DNA of 64,000 nt from Amycolatopsis antarctica (GTDB taxonomy: Bacteria; Actinomycetota; Actinomycetes; Mycobacteriales; Pseudonocardiaceae): contig NZ_NKYE01000001.1 in assembly GCF_002262875.1 (NCBI RefSeq), positions 62,001 through 126,000 of the forward strand. The letters are read 5' to 3'. This document shows positions 8,433-17,972 of the stretch, piece after piece (within the stretch, counting starts at the first letter, position 1; each line of letters opens with the position of its first letter). The notes under the pieces were generated by a model that saw nothing but the letters and a program-made list of their open reading frames with translations, had not been told where the DNA came from and did not search any database. The position numbers were made by a program, and so were the translations under genes.

Positions 8433-9250
8433 TGCCGGTCGAGGTCATCGGGGCGGGCGGGGTCCGGCTCGCGCTGCGCGTCGCCGGTCCGCCGGAGGCA
8501 CCACCCATCGTTCTCCTGCACGGCTGGGCCCAGTCCTCGCGCGCCTGGGATCCGCAGTTCGCCGGGGACCTGGCCGCGCGCTTCCGGCTGATCGCCGTCG
8601 ACCTGCGTGGTCACGGCGGGTCGGGGGCACCGGAGGACGGCTACGACGATCCGCGGAACTGGGCCGGGGACCTGGCCGCCGTGCTGGCCTTCTCCGGTGC
8701 CCCCGCCACCGTCGTCGGCTGGTCCTACGGCGGGCTGGTCATCGCCGACCACCTGCGCGTCCACGGCACCGCGGGGCTGGCGGGCATCGTGCTGGCCGGG
8801 GCGATCACCGAGATCGGCCGGGGGCGAGCGGGCGGCCGGGTGGGCCGCACGATGCGTGACTGCCTGCCGGGCGCGCTCTCCGCCGATCCCGAGGTCGCGC
8901 TGCCCGCGCTGGCCGGGTTCCACGCGGGCGCTGCGGCCCGTCCACTGCCCGGACCGCTGGCCCAGGCCCTGCTGGGGGCTGCTCTGTCCGTGCCGCCCAG
9001 GGTGCGTGCGGCGCTGTTCGCACGTGAGGTGGACAGTGGGGACGTACTGGCCGCGGTGGACGTCCCGGCGCTGGTCGTGCACGGCACCCTGGACACGATC
9101 GTCGATCCGTCCGCCGGTGAGTACGCGGCCGGGAAGATTCCGGGGGCCGAGTTGCGTTGGTTCGAGTCGGTAGGACATCTGCCGTTCGCCGAAGCCGCAC
9201 CCGAGTTCGACTCGGCCCTGGCGCGGTTCGCGGGCGTTCGGTCGGTCTAG
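8432..9250 (+). CDS. Alpha/beta hydrolase
   Basis: A 272-residue alpha/beta-hydrolase with the oxyanion-hole motif [13 protein letters not shown], nucleophile elbow GWSYGG, acidic residue in [11 protein letters not shown] and catalytic His in [10 protein letters not shown]. It is probably a cytoplasmic esterase or lactonase-type enzyme; the substrate is unknown. Translation is coupled to the L,D-transpeptidase through the TGATG overlap, so a link to cell-wall metabolism is possible but unproven. Confidence 0.85.
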   Translation: MPVEVIGAGGVRLALRVAGPPEAPPIVLLHGWAQSSRAWDPQFAGDLAARFRLIAVDLRGHGGSGAPEDGYDDPRNWAGDLAAVLAFSGAPATVVGWSYGGLVIADHLRVHGTAGLAGIVLAGAITEIGRGRAGGRVGRTMRDCLPGALSADPEVALPALAGFHAGAAARPLPGPLAQALLGAALSVPPRVRAALFAREVDSGDVLAAVDVPALVVHGTLDTIVDPSAGEYAAGKIPGAELRWFESVGHLPFAEAAPEFDSALARFAGVRSV

Positions 9251-9272
9251 CGGCACGCGGGAAGGTGGTTCG

Positions 9273-10595
9273 GTGGCGATCTCGTTGCATCGGGTTCCGG
9301 CCGGTGACGGTTCGGCGATGGGGCGGATGCCCCGCCGGGTGGCGGTGATGTCCCTGCACACCTCGCCGCTCGAACAGCCCGGCACCGGCGACGCGGGAGG
9401 CATGAACGTCTACGTCTCGCAGACCGCGGTGGAGATGGCCCGGCGCGGCATCGAGGTCGAGGTGTTCACCCGCGCGACCTCCTCTGAGCAGCCCCCGGTG
9501 GCCGAACTGGCGCCCGGGGTGAAGGTGCGGCACGTGCCCGCGGGACCGTACGAGCCGCTGGGCCGGGACGAGCTGCCCGCGCAACTGTGCGCGTTCACCT
9601 CCGGTGTCCTGCGGGCCGAGGCGTTCCACGAGCCGGGCCACTACGACCTGATCCACTCGCACTACTGGCTGTCCGGCCAGGTCGGCTGGCTGGCCAGAGA
9701 CCGCTGGGGCGTGCCCCTGGTGCACACCGCGCACACGCTGGCGAAGGTGAAGAACCGCGCGCTGGCCGAGGGGGACACCCCTGAGCCGCGTACCCGCGTG
9801 ATCGGCGAGGAGCAGGTGGTGGCCGAGGCCGACCGGCTGGTGGCCAACACCCCGGTGGAGGCGCGCGAGCTGATCGGTCTCTACGACGCGGATCCGCGGA
9901 CGGTCTCCACCGTGTCGCCGGGCGTCGATCTCGACCGCTTCACCCCGGGTTCCCGCTCGGCCGCCCGTGCCGAGCTCGGCCTGCCCGAGGACGCGATCGT
10001 GCTGGCGTTCGCCGGGCGGATCCAGCCGCTGAAGGCCCCCGACGTGCTGCTGCGCGCCGCCGCCACCCTGCTCGCCGACCGGCCGGACCTGGCCGCGCGG
10101 CTGGTGGTGCTGGTGGTCGGCGGCCCGTCCGGCTCGGGCATGGAGCAGCCGAGGGCGTTGCGCGAGCTGGCCGTGTCGCTGGGCATCGAACGGCAGACGC
10201 GATTCCTGCCGCCGCAGCCGGGGCGGGCACTGGTGAACGTCTACCGGGCGGCGGACGTGGTCACCGTGCCCTCGTACAACGAGTCCTTCGGTCTGGTGGC
10301 ACTCGAGGCCCAGGCCTGCGGGACGCCGGTGGTGGCCGCCGAGGTCGGCGGGCTGCCGGTGGCCGTGGCGCACGGGGTGTCCGGGCTGCTGGTGCCCTCG
10401 CACCGGGCCGCCGACTGGGCGTCGGCGCTGGCGAGCCTGGTGCTGCGGCCGGGCAGGCTCGCCGAGCTGAGCGTGAACGCGGTGCCGCACGCGCGCCGGT
10501 TCTCCTGGAAGAAGACCACGGACGCGCTGCTGGCCACGTATTCGGCCGCGACGTCCGCATTCGATTACCACCTGCGTTCGGAGGTCGCGGTATGA
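9273..10595 (+). CDS. mshA: D-inositol-3-phosphate glycosyltransferase MshA
   Basis: A 440-residue GT4 glycosyltransferase that transfers GlcNAc from UDP-GlcNAc to 1L-myo-inositol-1-phosphate, the first step of mycothiol synthesis. Diagnostic segments are [38 protein letters not shown] and [11 protein letters not shown]. The nucleotide-sugar site is [10 protein letters not shown], and the C-terminal E-x7-E motif is in [19 protein letters not shown]. These are near-identical in character to M. tuberculosis Rv0486. The GTG start at 9273 gives a short N-terminal tail. The YbjN-like gene overlaps its stop by 4 bp. Confidence 0.96.
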   Translation: MAISLHRVPAGDGSAMGRMPRRVAVMSLHTSPLEQPGTGDAGGMNVYVSQTAVEMARRGIEVEVFTRATSSEQPPVAELAPGVKVRHVPAGPYEPLGRDELPAQLCAFTSGVLRAEAFHEPGHYDLIHSHYWLSGQVGWLARDRWGVPLVHTAHTLAKVKNRALAEGDTPEPRTRVIGEEQVVAEADRLVANTPVEARELIGLYDADPRTVSTVSPGVDLDRFTPGSRSAARAELGLPEDAIVLAFAGRIQPLKAPDVLLRAAATLLADRPDLAARLVVLVVGGPSGSGMEQPRALRELAVSLGIERQTRFLPPQPGRALVNVYRAADVVTVPSYNESFGLVALEAQACGTPVVAAEVGGLPVAVAHGVSGLLVPSHRAADWASALASLVLRPGRLAELSVNAVPHARRFSWKKTTDALLATYSAATSAFDYHLRSEVAV

Positions 10596-11107
10596 CCGCG
10601 AGCAACATCATCGAGTCCAGTTTGGACGCCAGTGGGATCGAGTACACCTCGCCCGCCGCAGGACGTTATTTCGTCACGCTTCCCGGTACGAAGAAGCTGC
10701 AGACGAACTGCTGGCTGATCGTGCGGGAGCATTCGCTGGCGGTGGAGGCGTTCGTCTGCCGCAGGCCGGACGAGGCACACGAGGACGTCTACCGATTCCT
10801 GTTGCGGCGCAACGCGAAGCTGTACGGCGTGCACTACACGATCGACCGCGTCGGCGACATCTACCTGGTCGGCAGACTCGGTCTGGGTGCCGTCTCGGAC
10901 GAGGAACTGGACAAGGTCCTCGGGCAGGTTCTCGAAGCCGCGGACGGTGATTTCAACGCGATCCTGGAAATCGGTTTCGCGACGTCCATCAAGCGTGAAT
11001 GGGATTGGCGGGTGTCCCGGGGTGAATCACTGGCGAACCTGCAGGCGTTCAAACATCTCGTCGAACCGGGACAGGGGTACGAGCCCGGATCGTTGACCGA
11101 TTCGTGA
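10592..11107 (+). CDS. YbjN domain protein (type III secretion chaperone-like fold)
   Basis: A 171-residue acidic protein of the YbjN family, matching Rv0487 in size and position after mshA. The fold resembles secretion chaperones, but the cellular role is not established. Recognisable stretches include [21 protein letters not shown] and [21 protein letters not shown]. Its ATG overlaps the mshA stop (ATGA), indicating translational coupling; conserved pairing suggests a link to mycothiol synthesis, which is inference. Confidence 0.85.
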   Translation: MTASNIIESSLDASGIEYTSPAAGRYFVTLPGTKKLQTNCWLIVREHSLAVEAFVCRRPDEAHEDVYRFLLRRNAKLYGVHYTIDRVGDIYLVGRLGLGAVSDEELDKVLGQVLEAADGDFNAILEIGFATSIKREWDWRVSRGESLANLQAFKHLVEPGQGYEPGSLTDS

Positions 11108-11179
11108 CCCACGAGGTGCAACCGCGCTGACCGGTGCCCACGTCTCTTCGCCGTCACACGAGACGACAGGCGGGACGAC

Positions 11180-12130
11180 ATGGGGACCAGAACGAGAAGA
11201 CTCGCCGTCGCGGCACTTGCCGCGATGGCACTGGCGGGAATCGCGGCGGGCTGCAGCAGCGGGGAATCCGGTACGGCGTCGCGGGATTCGGCGGCCGTGG
11301 GGCGGGAGCGCGCACCGGAGGCGGTGCCGGGCGAGTCCGCGCCGCGAGCGGGGGCGCCCGGCGAGTCCGGTGCGAAGCCGCAGCGGCCCGCGGACGCGGA
11401 GCAGGGCGCGCCGCCCGCGCAGGCGGCGCCGCCGGTGCCGGTGGCGGTACGGGACCGGCAGTTGTCCCGGAAGGCGAATCTGACGGTGACCGCGCCGGAC
11501 GTGCTCGCGGCGGCGGACCGGGCACGGTCGCTGGCCGCGGCGGCCGGCGGCTACACCGGTTCCGAGCGGATCGGCGGCAACTCGGCCGCGCTGGAGGTGA
11601 TCGTGCCAGGCGACCGGCTGGACGCGACGCTGACCGAACTCTCCGGACTGGGCGAGGTGAAGTCGCGGGAGCAGACCGTGGAGGACGTCACCGAGCAGGT
11701 CGTTGACGTCGACAGCCGGATCGCCTCGCAACAGGCGAGCGTGGCGCGGGTGCGCGGGATGCTGGACCGGGCGACGTCGATCTCCGAACTCGGTTCGGTC
11801 GAGCAGGAGCTGACCTCACGCGAGTCCGAGCTGGAGTCCCTGCAGGCGCGCAAGAACGCGCTCGCCGGGCAGGTGAGCACGTCGACGATCTCGCTGTCGC
11901 TGCGTGCACCGGGTGCGCCGGCGCAGGAGCCGGACGACGACGGGATCGCGGCCGGGTTCGCGGACGGCTGGGGAGCGTTCCTGGACTTCGGTGGCGGTCT
12001 GCTGCGCGCGCTGGCGGCGGTCTCGCCGTTCCTGCTGCTGTTCGGCGGGCCGGTGGCGGCGTTCGGCTGGTGGTTGCGCCGTCGCCGTCGTGGCACGGCC
12101 GTACCCGCCGCGGTGGCGAGCGGGGACTGA
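11180..12130 (+). CDS. DUF4349 lipoprotein
   Basis: A 316-residue lipoprotein. The signal peptide has an Arg-rich start and a lipobox ending at Cys25 (AAGC). A Pro/Ala/Glu-rich linker (about 26-90) leads to the DUF4349 domain, which includes RQLSRKANLTVTAPD and a long coiled-coil region (about 165-235, QVVDVDSRIASQQASVARVRG). A single C-terminal membrane helix (about 270-295) is followed by an Arg-rich cytoplasmic end. The family is of unknown function, possibly envelope-stress related. The ATG sits 49 bp after the invitingly conserved mshA/YbjN operon ends. Confidence 0.85.
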   Translation: MGTRTRRLAVAALAAMALAGIAAGCSSGESGTASRDSAAVGRERAPEAVPGESAPRAGAPGESGAKPQRPADAEQGAPPAQAAPPVPVAVRDRQLSRKANLTVTAPDVLAAADRARSLAAAAGGYTGSERIGGNSAALEVIVPGDRLDATLTELSGLGEVKSREQTVEDVTEQVVDVDSRIASQQASVARVRGMLDRATSISELGSVEQELTSRESELESLQARKNALAGQVSTSTISLSLRAPGAPAQEPDDDGIAAGFADGWGAFLDFGGGLLRALAAVSPFLLLFGGPVAAFGWWLRRRRRGTAVPAAVASGD

Positions 12131-12675
12131 GACGAACCGGCCCGGGGTGAGCGGAGTTGGGGCGAACTGGGGCCGAAGGAGCCCCGGCGGCGGATGTCGC
12201 GGGACGGCTCGAGGGAGGGGGAGTCGCGATCTCGAGCCGTCCCGCTGACGTTCCCGCCGCATGGACCCGGTGGCGAGGGGGAGGCCAACGGGGCCGGCGG
12301 GCGCAGCTCGGCAGGGGGGAGACGAGCTGCGTCTACGACCCACGACCGGCTGGGGAGTGCGTGGTTCCAGCCGGGGCGGGTCGTGGTTCAACCTTCCAGA
12401 TTCGGCTAAGTAATCACAAGACTACCGGCTACTCCATTCGAGTGAATTTCCGTATTCTGGATAACGGAACGCATCTCAACTGGGGGGAGGTCGTCCAATT
12501 CGGGGATTGTGCGCGCGTTCGAGTGAAGGTGTTACCCAACGGTAACGCACTGTGGGTAGAACATCGTTCAACCCGCCGTTCACCCGGACCGTTCTCGCCG
12601 GACCGCGACCGGACATCCTGCGACCGCGCCGAGCCCGTTCCCGCCTGCGCGGCCGCACTCTGGCAGGCTGGCCGC
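12131..12675. other. 545-bp intergenic region with AT-richer island
   Basis: No gene is supported here. Bases about 12402-12572 are clearly AT-richer than the flanks and stay open in the gpmA frame. They read as alternating beta-strand-like peptide (for example [14 protein letters not shown]) without a signal peptide or a good start. A hairpin GTTACC-CAAC-GGTAAC lies at about 12532-12547. The region probably carries the gpmA promoter; a decayed gene is the alternative. Confidence 0.4.
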
Positions 12676-13419
12676 ATGGCTGAACTAGGGACGCTGGTAC
12701 TGCTCCGGCACGGGCAGAGCACGTGGAACGCTGAGAACCTGTTCACCGGCTGGGTCGACGTCCCGCTCTCCGAGCAGGGCGAGACCGAGGCCCGCCGCGG
12801 CGGGCGGCTGCTCGCCGAATCCGGCCTGCTCCCGGACGTCGTGCACACCTCGCTGCTGCGTCGAGCCATCTCCACCGCCAACCTCGCCCTCGACGCCGCA
12901 GACCGGCACTGGATCGACGTCCGCCGCGACTGGCGCCTCAACGAGCGGCACTACGGCGCGCTCCAGGGCAAGGATAAGAAGCAGACGCTCGAGGAGTTCG
13001 GCGAGGACCAGTTCATGCTCTGGCGACGTTCCTACGACACCCCGCCGCCGCCGATCGAGGTCGGCAGCGAGTTCAGTCAGGACGCGGACCCGCGCTACGC
13101 CGGCGTCGACGCGCCGCTCACCGAATGCCTCGCCGACGTCGTCGCCCGCCTGCTGCCCTACTGGGAGAGCGCGATCGTGCCCGATCTGAGGGCAGGCAGG
13201 ACCGTGCTGCTCGCCGCGCACGGCAACTCGCTGCGCGCACTGGTCAAGCACCTCGACGGCATCTCCGACGAGGACATCGCCGGACTGAACATCCCGACCG
13301 GCATCCCGCTGCGCTACGACCTCACAGCTGAGCTGAAGCCGGTCACGGCGGGCGGCACCTACCTCGACCCCGACGCCGCGAAGGCTGCCGCCGCGGCGGT
13401 GGCCAACCAGGGCCGCTGA
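12676..13419 (+). CDS. gpmA: 2,3-bisphosphoglycerate-dependent phosphoglycerate mutase
   Basis: A 247-residue glycolytic enzyme that interconverts 3- and 2-phosphoglycerate through a phosphohistidine. The N-terminal motif [10 protein letters not shown] contains the phosphorylated His, [13 protein letters not shown] is the substrate-binding loop, and [10 protein letters not shown] holds the second active-site His. Length is typical of the dPGM family. The ATG at 12676 gives the family N-terminus. It lies upstream of senX3, as in mycobacteria (gpm1-senX3-regX3). Confidence 0.96.
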   Translation: MAELGTLVLLRHGQSTWNAENLFTGWVDVPLSEQGETEARRGGRLLAESGLLPDVVHTSLLRRAISTANLALDAADRHWIDVRRDWRLNERHYGALQGKDKKQTLEEFGEDQFMLWRRSYDTPPPPIEVGSEFSQDADPRYAGVDAPLTECLADVVARLLPYWESAIVPDLRAGRTVLLAAHGNSLRALVKHLDGISDEDIAGLNIPTGIPLRYDLTAELKPVTAGGTYLDPDAAKAAAAAVANQGR

Positions 13420-13496
13420 CCGCCGGGCCGCGCCGGTCTCCGCTGACCCGATCGGGTGGCGCACCGGTGACGGCTCCTGGTCGCGAGCGAGGGTCG

Positions 13497-13529
13497 ATCA
13501 GGTGAACAGCGCCTGAAGCGGCGGCGAAC
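13497..13529 (-). promoter_or_regulatory. Candidate PHO box (three 11-bp direct repeats)
   Basis: Read on the minus strand, three consecutive 11-mers are GTTCGCCGCCG, CTTCAGGCGCT and GTTCACCTGAT. This matches the GTTCACC-type direct-repeat units with 11-bp spacing bound by PhoP/RegX3-family regulators. The site lies 83 bp before the senX3 start, so it could mediate autoregulation. The first and third units fit the consensus well and the middle one poorly. Confidence 0.45.
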
Positions 13530-13612
13530 AAGCACGCCGCAGGTGTCGCGGCCGTCACGAGAAGCCGTCCAGGACTAGCCTTTCGGGCTACTTCCCGGCT
13601 TACGATCCCCCC

Positions 13613-14878
13613 GTGTCCGTGCCTGCCTCGCTCGCCCTGGCCACCGGAACGCTGGTGGTCGGTGTGCTCGCCGGTCTCCTGATCACCCGGAGCCGCCGGG
13701 TGCGGGCCGCGCGGCGGCCGACCGGGCCGACCGTCGCCGAACTGCTCCGGCGACTGGTCCACTCGTCCAACAACGGCGTGTTGGTGCTCAACCGCTTCGG
13801 TGACCTCGTGCTGCACAACGAACGCGCCGAGGAGATGGGCCTGGTGCGGTCCAACCAGCCGGACGCCCGCGCCCGCGTCGCCGCCGAGCAGGTCATGGAG
13901 ACCGACGAGGCGATCGAGGTCGACCTCTCCCTGCTGGAACTGCGCGGCAGCGGCAGGCAGCCGGAGGCGGTGCTGGGCGTGGTCCGCCCGCTCGGGGACG
14001 GGTTCACCGTCGTCGAGGCCGTCGACCACTCCGAGGCGCTGCGGCTGGAGGCCGTCCGGCGTGACTTCGTCGCCAACGTCAGCCACGAGCTCAAAACCCC
14101 CGTCGGGGCGATCGCCCTGCTCACCGAGGCCGTACTCGACGCCTCCGACGACGCGGACGAGGTGCGCCGCTTCGGCGAGAAGATCCTCCGCGAGTCGACC
14201 CGCCTCGGCACCCTGGTCACCGAACTCATCGCGCTCTCCCGGCTGCAGGGCGCCGAACGCCTGCCCGACCTCAACGTCGTCGAGGTGGACGCCGTCGTCC
14301 GCGAGTCCCTCGGCCGCGCCCGGCTCTCCGCCGAGGCCGCCGAGATCAGCGTGACCACCGACGACGCCAGCGACCTGCTCGTCGAGGGCGACCGCACGCT
14401 GCTGGTCACCGCGCTGTCGAACCTGCTGGAGAACGCCATCGCCTACTCCTCGCCGGGCAGCCCCGTCTCGATCAGCAGGCGGCTCACCGGCAACGGGGTG
14501 GAGATCGCCGTGACCGACCGCGGCATCGGTATCGCCGAGGAGGAGCAGCAGCGCGTGTTCGAGCGCTTCTACCGCGTGGACAAGGCGCGCTCCCGGGCCA
14601 CCGGCGGCACCGGTCTCGGGCTCGCGATCGTCAAGCACGTCGCCGCCAACCACGGCGGGGAGGTGCGGCTGTGGAGCAGGCCCGGCACCGGGTCGACGTT
14701 CACTCTCAGCATCCCCGCGCACATCGGCGCCGACCAGGCGAACGCCGCGAGAACCAAGCAGGGCAACGGAAACGGCCGGGTCACCATCGGCGGACCCGCG
14801 GCGGACAGGAGCCCGGACCGTGCCCCCCGGCTCGTGGCCACCGGACAGGACAACACCGACCATGGAGGCGATTCGTGA
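13613..14878 (+). CDS. senX3: Phosphate-sensing histidine kinase SenX3
   Basis: A 421-residue membrane sensor kinase of the PhoR/SenX3 class. One N-terminal membrane helix (about residues 4-24) precedes a PAS-like domain (about 40-140). The HisKA box FVANVSHELKTPVG carries phosphoacceptor His158. The ATPase domain shows N-box LENAIAYS, G1 DRGIGI and G2 GGTGLGLAIVK. A disordered tail of about 45 residues ends the protein. It phosphorylates RegX3 under phosphate limitation in relatives. GTG start; regX3 follows 67 bp downstream. Confidence 0.93.
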   Translation: MSVPASLALATGTLVVGVLAGLLITRSRRVRAARRPTGPTVAELLRRLVHSSNNGVLVLNRFGDLVLHNERAEEMGLVRSNQPDARARVAAEQVMETDEAIEVDLSLLELRGSGRQPEAVLGVVRPLGDGFTVVEAVDHSEALRLEAVRRDFVANVSHELKTPVGAIALLTEAVLDASDDADEVRRFGEKILRESTRLGTLVTELIALSRLQGAERLPDLNVVEVDAVVRESLGRARLSAEAAEISVTTDDASDLLVEGDRTLLVTALSNLLENAIAYSSPGSPVSISRRLTGNGVEIAVTDRGIGIAEEEQQRVFERFYRVDKARSRATGGTGLGLAIVKHVAANHGGEVRLWSRPGTGSTFTLSIPAHIGADQANAARTKQGNGNGRVTIGGPAADRSPDRAPRLVATGQDNTDHGGDS

Positions 14879-14945
14879 CCGAGCTCGTGCGGGCAGTACC
14901 GACCGGGCGGACGGCCCCCGGCGTGGATTCCGGATCGGAGGCGGC

Positions 14946-15635
14946 GTGACCAGGGTGCTCATCGTCGAGGACGAGGAGTCCTTCGCCGACCCGCTGGCGT
15001 TCCTGCTGCGCAAGGAGGGCTTCACCGCCGCCGTCGCGGTGACCGGCCAGGAGGCGCTGGAGGAGTTCGACCGCAACGGAGCCGACATCGTCCTGCTCGA
15101 CCTGATGCTGCCCGGGATGAGCGGCACCGACGTCTGCAAGCAGCTCCGCCAGCGCTCCGCCGTGCCGGTGATCATGGTGACCGCGCGGGACAGCGAGATC
15201 GACAAGGTGGTCGGGCTGGAACTCGGTGCCGACGACTACGTCACCAAGCCGTACTCGGCCCGGGAGCTGATCGCCCGCGTCCGCGCGGTGCTGCGGCGTG
15301 GCGGCGAACCGGGCAACGACGGGGAACTCGCCCCGGCCGTGCTGGCCGCGGGCCCGGTGCGGATGGACGTCGAACGGCACGTGGTCACCGTGGACGGCGG
15401 CGACGTCTCGCTGCCGCTGAAGGAGTTCGACCTGCTGGAGTACCTGCTGCGCAACGTCGGGCGGGTGCTCACCAGGGGACAGCTCATCGACCGGGTGTGG
15501 GGCGCGGACTACGTCGGTGACACCAAGACCCTGGACGTGCACGTCAAACGGCTGCGGTCGAAGATCGAACCGGACCCGGGTTCGCCCCGTCATCTGGTGA
15601 CCGTGCGCGGCCTCGGTTACAAGTTCGAGACCTGA
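14946..15635 (+). CDS. regX3: Response regulator RegX3
   Basis: A 229-residue OmpR/PhoB-family regulator. The receiver domain has acidic residues in IVEDEESF, phosphoacceptor Asp52 in LLDLMLPGMSGTD, and the conserved Lys in DYVTKPYSARE. The C-terminal winged helix includes FDLLEYLLRNVGRVLTRGQL and DVHVKRLRSKIEPDP. The GTG at 14946 (VTRVLIVED) is the family start. It is the cognate partner of SenX3, activates phosphate-starvation genes in relatives, and lies 40 bp before ppx. Confidence 0.95.
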   Translation: MTRVLIVEDEESFADPLAFLLRKEGFTAAVAVTGQEALEEFDRNGADIVLLDLMLPGMSGTDVCKQLRQRSAVPVIMVTARDSEIDKVVGLELGADDYVTKPYSARELIARVRAVLRRGGEPGNDGELAPAVLAAGPVRMDVERHVVTVDGGDVSLPLKEFDLLEYLLRNVGRVLTRGQLIDRVWGADYVGDTKTLDVHVKRLRSKIEPDPGSPRHLVTVRGLGYKFET

Positions 15636-15675
15636 GCGTCCGGGGCCCGGACCCGGCCGAGTACGCTCGCCGGTT

Positions 15676-16647
15676 GTGCGCCTAGGGGTACTCGACGTCG
15701 GTTCCAACACCGTTCACCTGCTGGTAGTGGACGCGCATCGTGGTGCCCACCCGACGCCGATGCACTCGGAGAAGACCGTGCTGCGGCTCGCCGAGCAGAT
15801 CACCGGCGACGGCGAGCTGAGCCGGTCCGGTGCCGAGGAGCTGGTGCTCGCCGTCGAATCCGCCCGCGCCGCCGCCGAACGGCTGGGCTGTGAGGACGTC
15901 ATGGCGTTCGCCACCTCGGCCGTCCGGGAGGCGACGAACTCGGCGAAGGTGCTGCGCAAGGTGGCCGAGCGCACCGGCGTCGACCTGCAGGTGCTCTCCG
16001 GCGTCGACGAGGCCCGGCTGACCTTCCTCGCCGTCCGCCGCTGGTTCGGCTGGTCAGCGGGCAGGCTGCTGGTGCTCGACATCGGCGGCGGTTCGCTGGA
16101 GATCGCGATGGGCATGGACGAGGAGCCGGAACTGGCCGAGTCGCTGCCCCTCGGCGCGGGCCGGATCACCAGGACCCGTTTCCGCAACGACCCGCCGAGC
16201 CGGTCCGAACTCGTCGCCACCTCGGCCTGGCTGGAGGAACAACTCGCCGGGCTGGCGAAGAAGGTGACACGCATAGGTGCGCCCGATCGAGTGGTGGCGA
16301 CGTCGAAGACGTTCCGCTCGCTGGCCCGGCTGACCGGTGCCGCCCCCTCGGCCGCCGGCCCCAGAGCACGGCGGACGCTGACCGACACGGCACTGCGTCA
16401 GCTCATCGCGTTCATCTCCCGGATGCCCGCCGCCGACCTGGCGGAACTCGAAGGAGTGAGCGGTTCCAGGGCCCATCAGCTCGCCGGCGGAGCATTGGTG
16501 GCGCAGGCCACGATGCGAGCGTTGTCACTGTCGGAGCTGGAGATTTGCCCCTGGGCGCTGCGGGAGGGTGTGATCCTTCGGCGGCTGGACCATTCGAACG
16601 GCACAGACCAGACTGCAGTTGTGAGCGGACAGGACCGTGGAGTGTGA
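15676..16647 (+). CDS. ppx: Exopolyphosphatase (Ppx/GppA family)
   Basis: A 323-residue short-form Ppx/GppA enzyme of the ASKHA ATPase fold, like mycobacterial Ppx1 (Rv0496). The phosphate-1 motif LDVGSNTVHLLVVD and phosphate-2 motif LDIGGGSLEIAMG are clear, with a catalytic Glu region in SGVDEARLTFL. It removes terminal phosphate from polyphosphate. Position behind senX3-regX3 fits phosphate homeostasis. GTG start. The C-terminal HD-like extension of long Ppx enzymes is absent. Confidence 0.9.
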   Translation: MRLGVLDVGSNTVHLLVVDAHRGAHPTPMHSEKTVLRLAEQITGDGELSRSGAEELVLAVESARAAAERLGCEDVMAFATSAVREATNSAKVLRKVAERTGVDLQVLSGVDEARLTFLAVRRWFGWSAGRLLVLDIGGGSLEIAMGMDEEPELAESLPLGAGRITRTRFRNDPPSRSELVATSAWLEEQLAGLAKKVTRIGAPDRVVATSKTFRSLARLTGAAPSAAGPRARRTLTDTALRQLIAFISRMPAADLAELEGVSGSRAHQLAGGALVAQATMRALSLSELEICPWALREGVILRRLDHSNGTDQTAVVSGQDRGV

Positions 16648-16700
16648 GTACGCACCGCGGAACTGGACTTGGATCACTGGCAACAGGCACGGTGGACGGG

Positions 16701-17969
16701 ATGACTCGAAGTAGCGAAGAGGAGCCCCAGCGCACGGTCGCTGAGCTCCTGGCTCAGCACGGCGCGAAGCCGGACGCCCCTCGGCGTCGGCGTCGCCGTG
16801 CCGAGGGCGATGACGACGCCGACCAGGACCTCACCCAGACAGGTCCGCAGGCGATCATCGACCGGGTCGCAGGCCACACCCCGCCACCGGCCAACCGCCC
16901 GTCCGGTGGGCGCCGGGCGAAACCCGAGCCCGCCGACAACCCGCCCCAGCAGCCCTCGCAGGGCATGCCGCTGCCGCCGCGCCCTGGTTTCGGCGCACAG
17001 AACGACCGTCCGCAGAACGAGCTCCCGCAGCGGCCGCCACGCGGACGCAGGCCCGCGGGCAATGGCGGCAGCGGGTACTTCGCCGGTCCTTCCGGTTCGC
17101 TGTCCTCCCGGCTGGACGGCCCGGACGCGCCACCCGCCGGCCCGGTCAACGGCAGCCCGAACGGCGCGGGCGAGAGCACCGGCTACTTCCCGCCGCCGCA
17201 GCCGGGACAGCAGCCGAGCGGCAGCTTCGGCGTCCCGCCGCGCCCGTTGCGCAGGCCCGCGCGCAGGCAGCCGCCGCCGGAGCCGAACACCGAGCAGTTC
17301 CCGGCCGTCGAGTCCCGGCTGCCGGCCGAGCCGCTGGACGCCCCCGAGACCGAGGGCCCCGGCGACACGCCCGCGGGCCTCGCGCCGGGCGCACCGCCCG
17401 CGGGCCTGGCCCGGTGGCGCAAGCGCCGGGAGAAGTCGCTCACCGAGGACACCGAGGTGGGCATCGAGCCGATCGACCCGGCCGCGGTGCGCCCGCCGGG
17501 GCAGCAGCCGCCCGCCCGTGGTGAGCAGACGGCGGTCAACGCCCCCGTCCGTTCCGCGTTCGAGGAACCTGCCGAGGACTACGAGGACGAGCCGCACCCG
17601 GACGACTTCCACTCGGCGAGCGCGGTCGACACCGACGAGGCGGACACCGAGGACGACTACGACTACGACGAGGCCGACCTCGACGAGGACTACGAGCAGG
17701 ACGAGTCACCGGGCAAGCAGTGGGCCACGATGGGCGTCCAGCTCGCGGCCGGTGTGGTCGGTGGTGCCGCGGTGTGGCTGGGCTTCAACTGGCTGTGGGG
17801 CCAACTTCCCGCCGCCGCCCTGATCGCCGCCGTCGTCGTGATCGCCGGGTTGGTCTGGATCGTCCGCAAGATCCGCCGCGCCGAGGACCTGCAGACGACG
17901 GTGCTCGCGCTGCTGGTCGGCCTGGTGGTGACGGTCTCGCCCGCCGCCCTGCTGCTGGTCGCCAGGTAG
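16701..17969 (+). CDS. Proline-rich membrane protein (Rv0497-like)
   Basis: A 422-residue protein with a conserved cytoplasmic start (EEEPQRTVAELLAQHG followed by an Arg cluster). A long disordered Pro/Gly/Gln-rich region and a strongly acidic stretch (about residues 295-335, Asp/Glu/Tyr repeats) follow. Two C-terminal membrane helices end the protein (about 345-390 and 395-420). The ATG at 16701 after GGTGGACGGG gives the family N-terminus; a GTG at 16644 overlapping the ppx stop is an alternative. Function unknown; a cell-envelope or division role is often suspected for such proteins. Confidence 0.75.
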   Translation: MTRSSEEEPQRTVAELLAQHGAKPDAPRRRRRRAEGDDDADQDLTQTGPQAIIDRVAGHTPPPANRPSGGRRAKPEPADNPPQQPSQGMPLPPRPGFGAQNDRPQNELPQRPPRGRRPAGNGGSGYFAGPSGSLSSRLDGPDAPPAGPVNGSPNGAGESTGYFPPPQPGQQPSGSFGVPPRPLRRPARRQPPPEPNTEQFPAVESRLPAEPLDAPETEGPGDTPAGLAPGAPPAGLARWRKRREKSLTEDTEVGIEPIDPAAVRPPGQQPPARGEQTAVNAPVRSAFEEPAEDYEDEPHPDDFHSASAVDTDEADTEDDYDYDEADLDEDYEQDESPGKQWATMGVQLAAGVVGGAAVWLGFNWLWGQLPAAALIAAVVVIAGLVWIVRKIRRAEDLQTTVLALLVGLVVTVSPAALLLVAR

Positions 17970-17972
17970 CGG

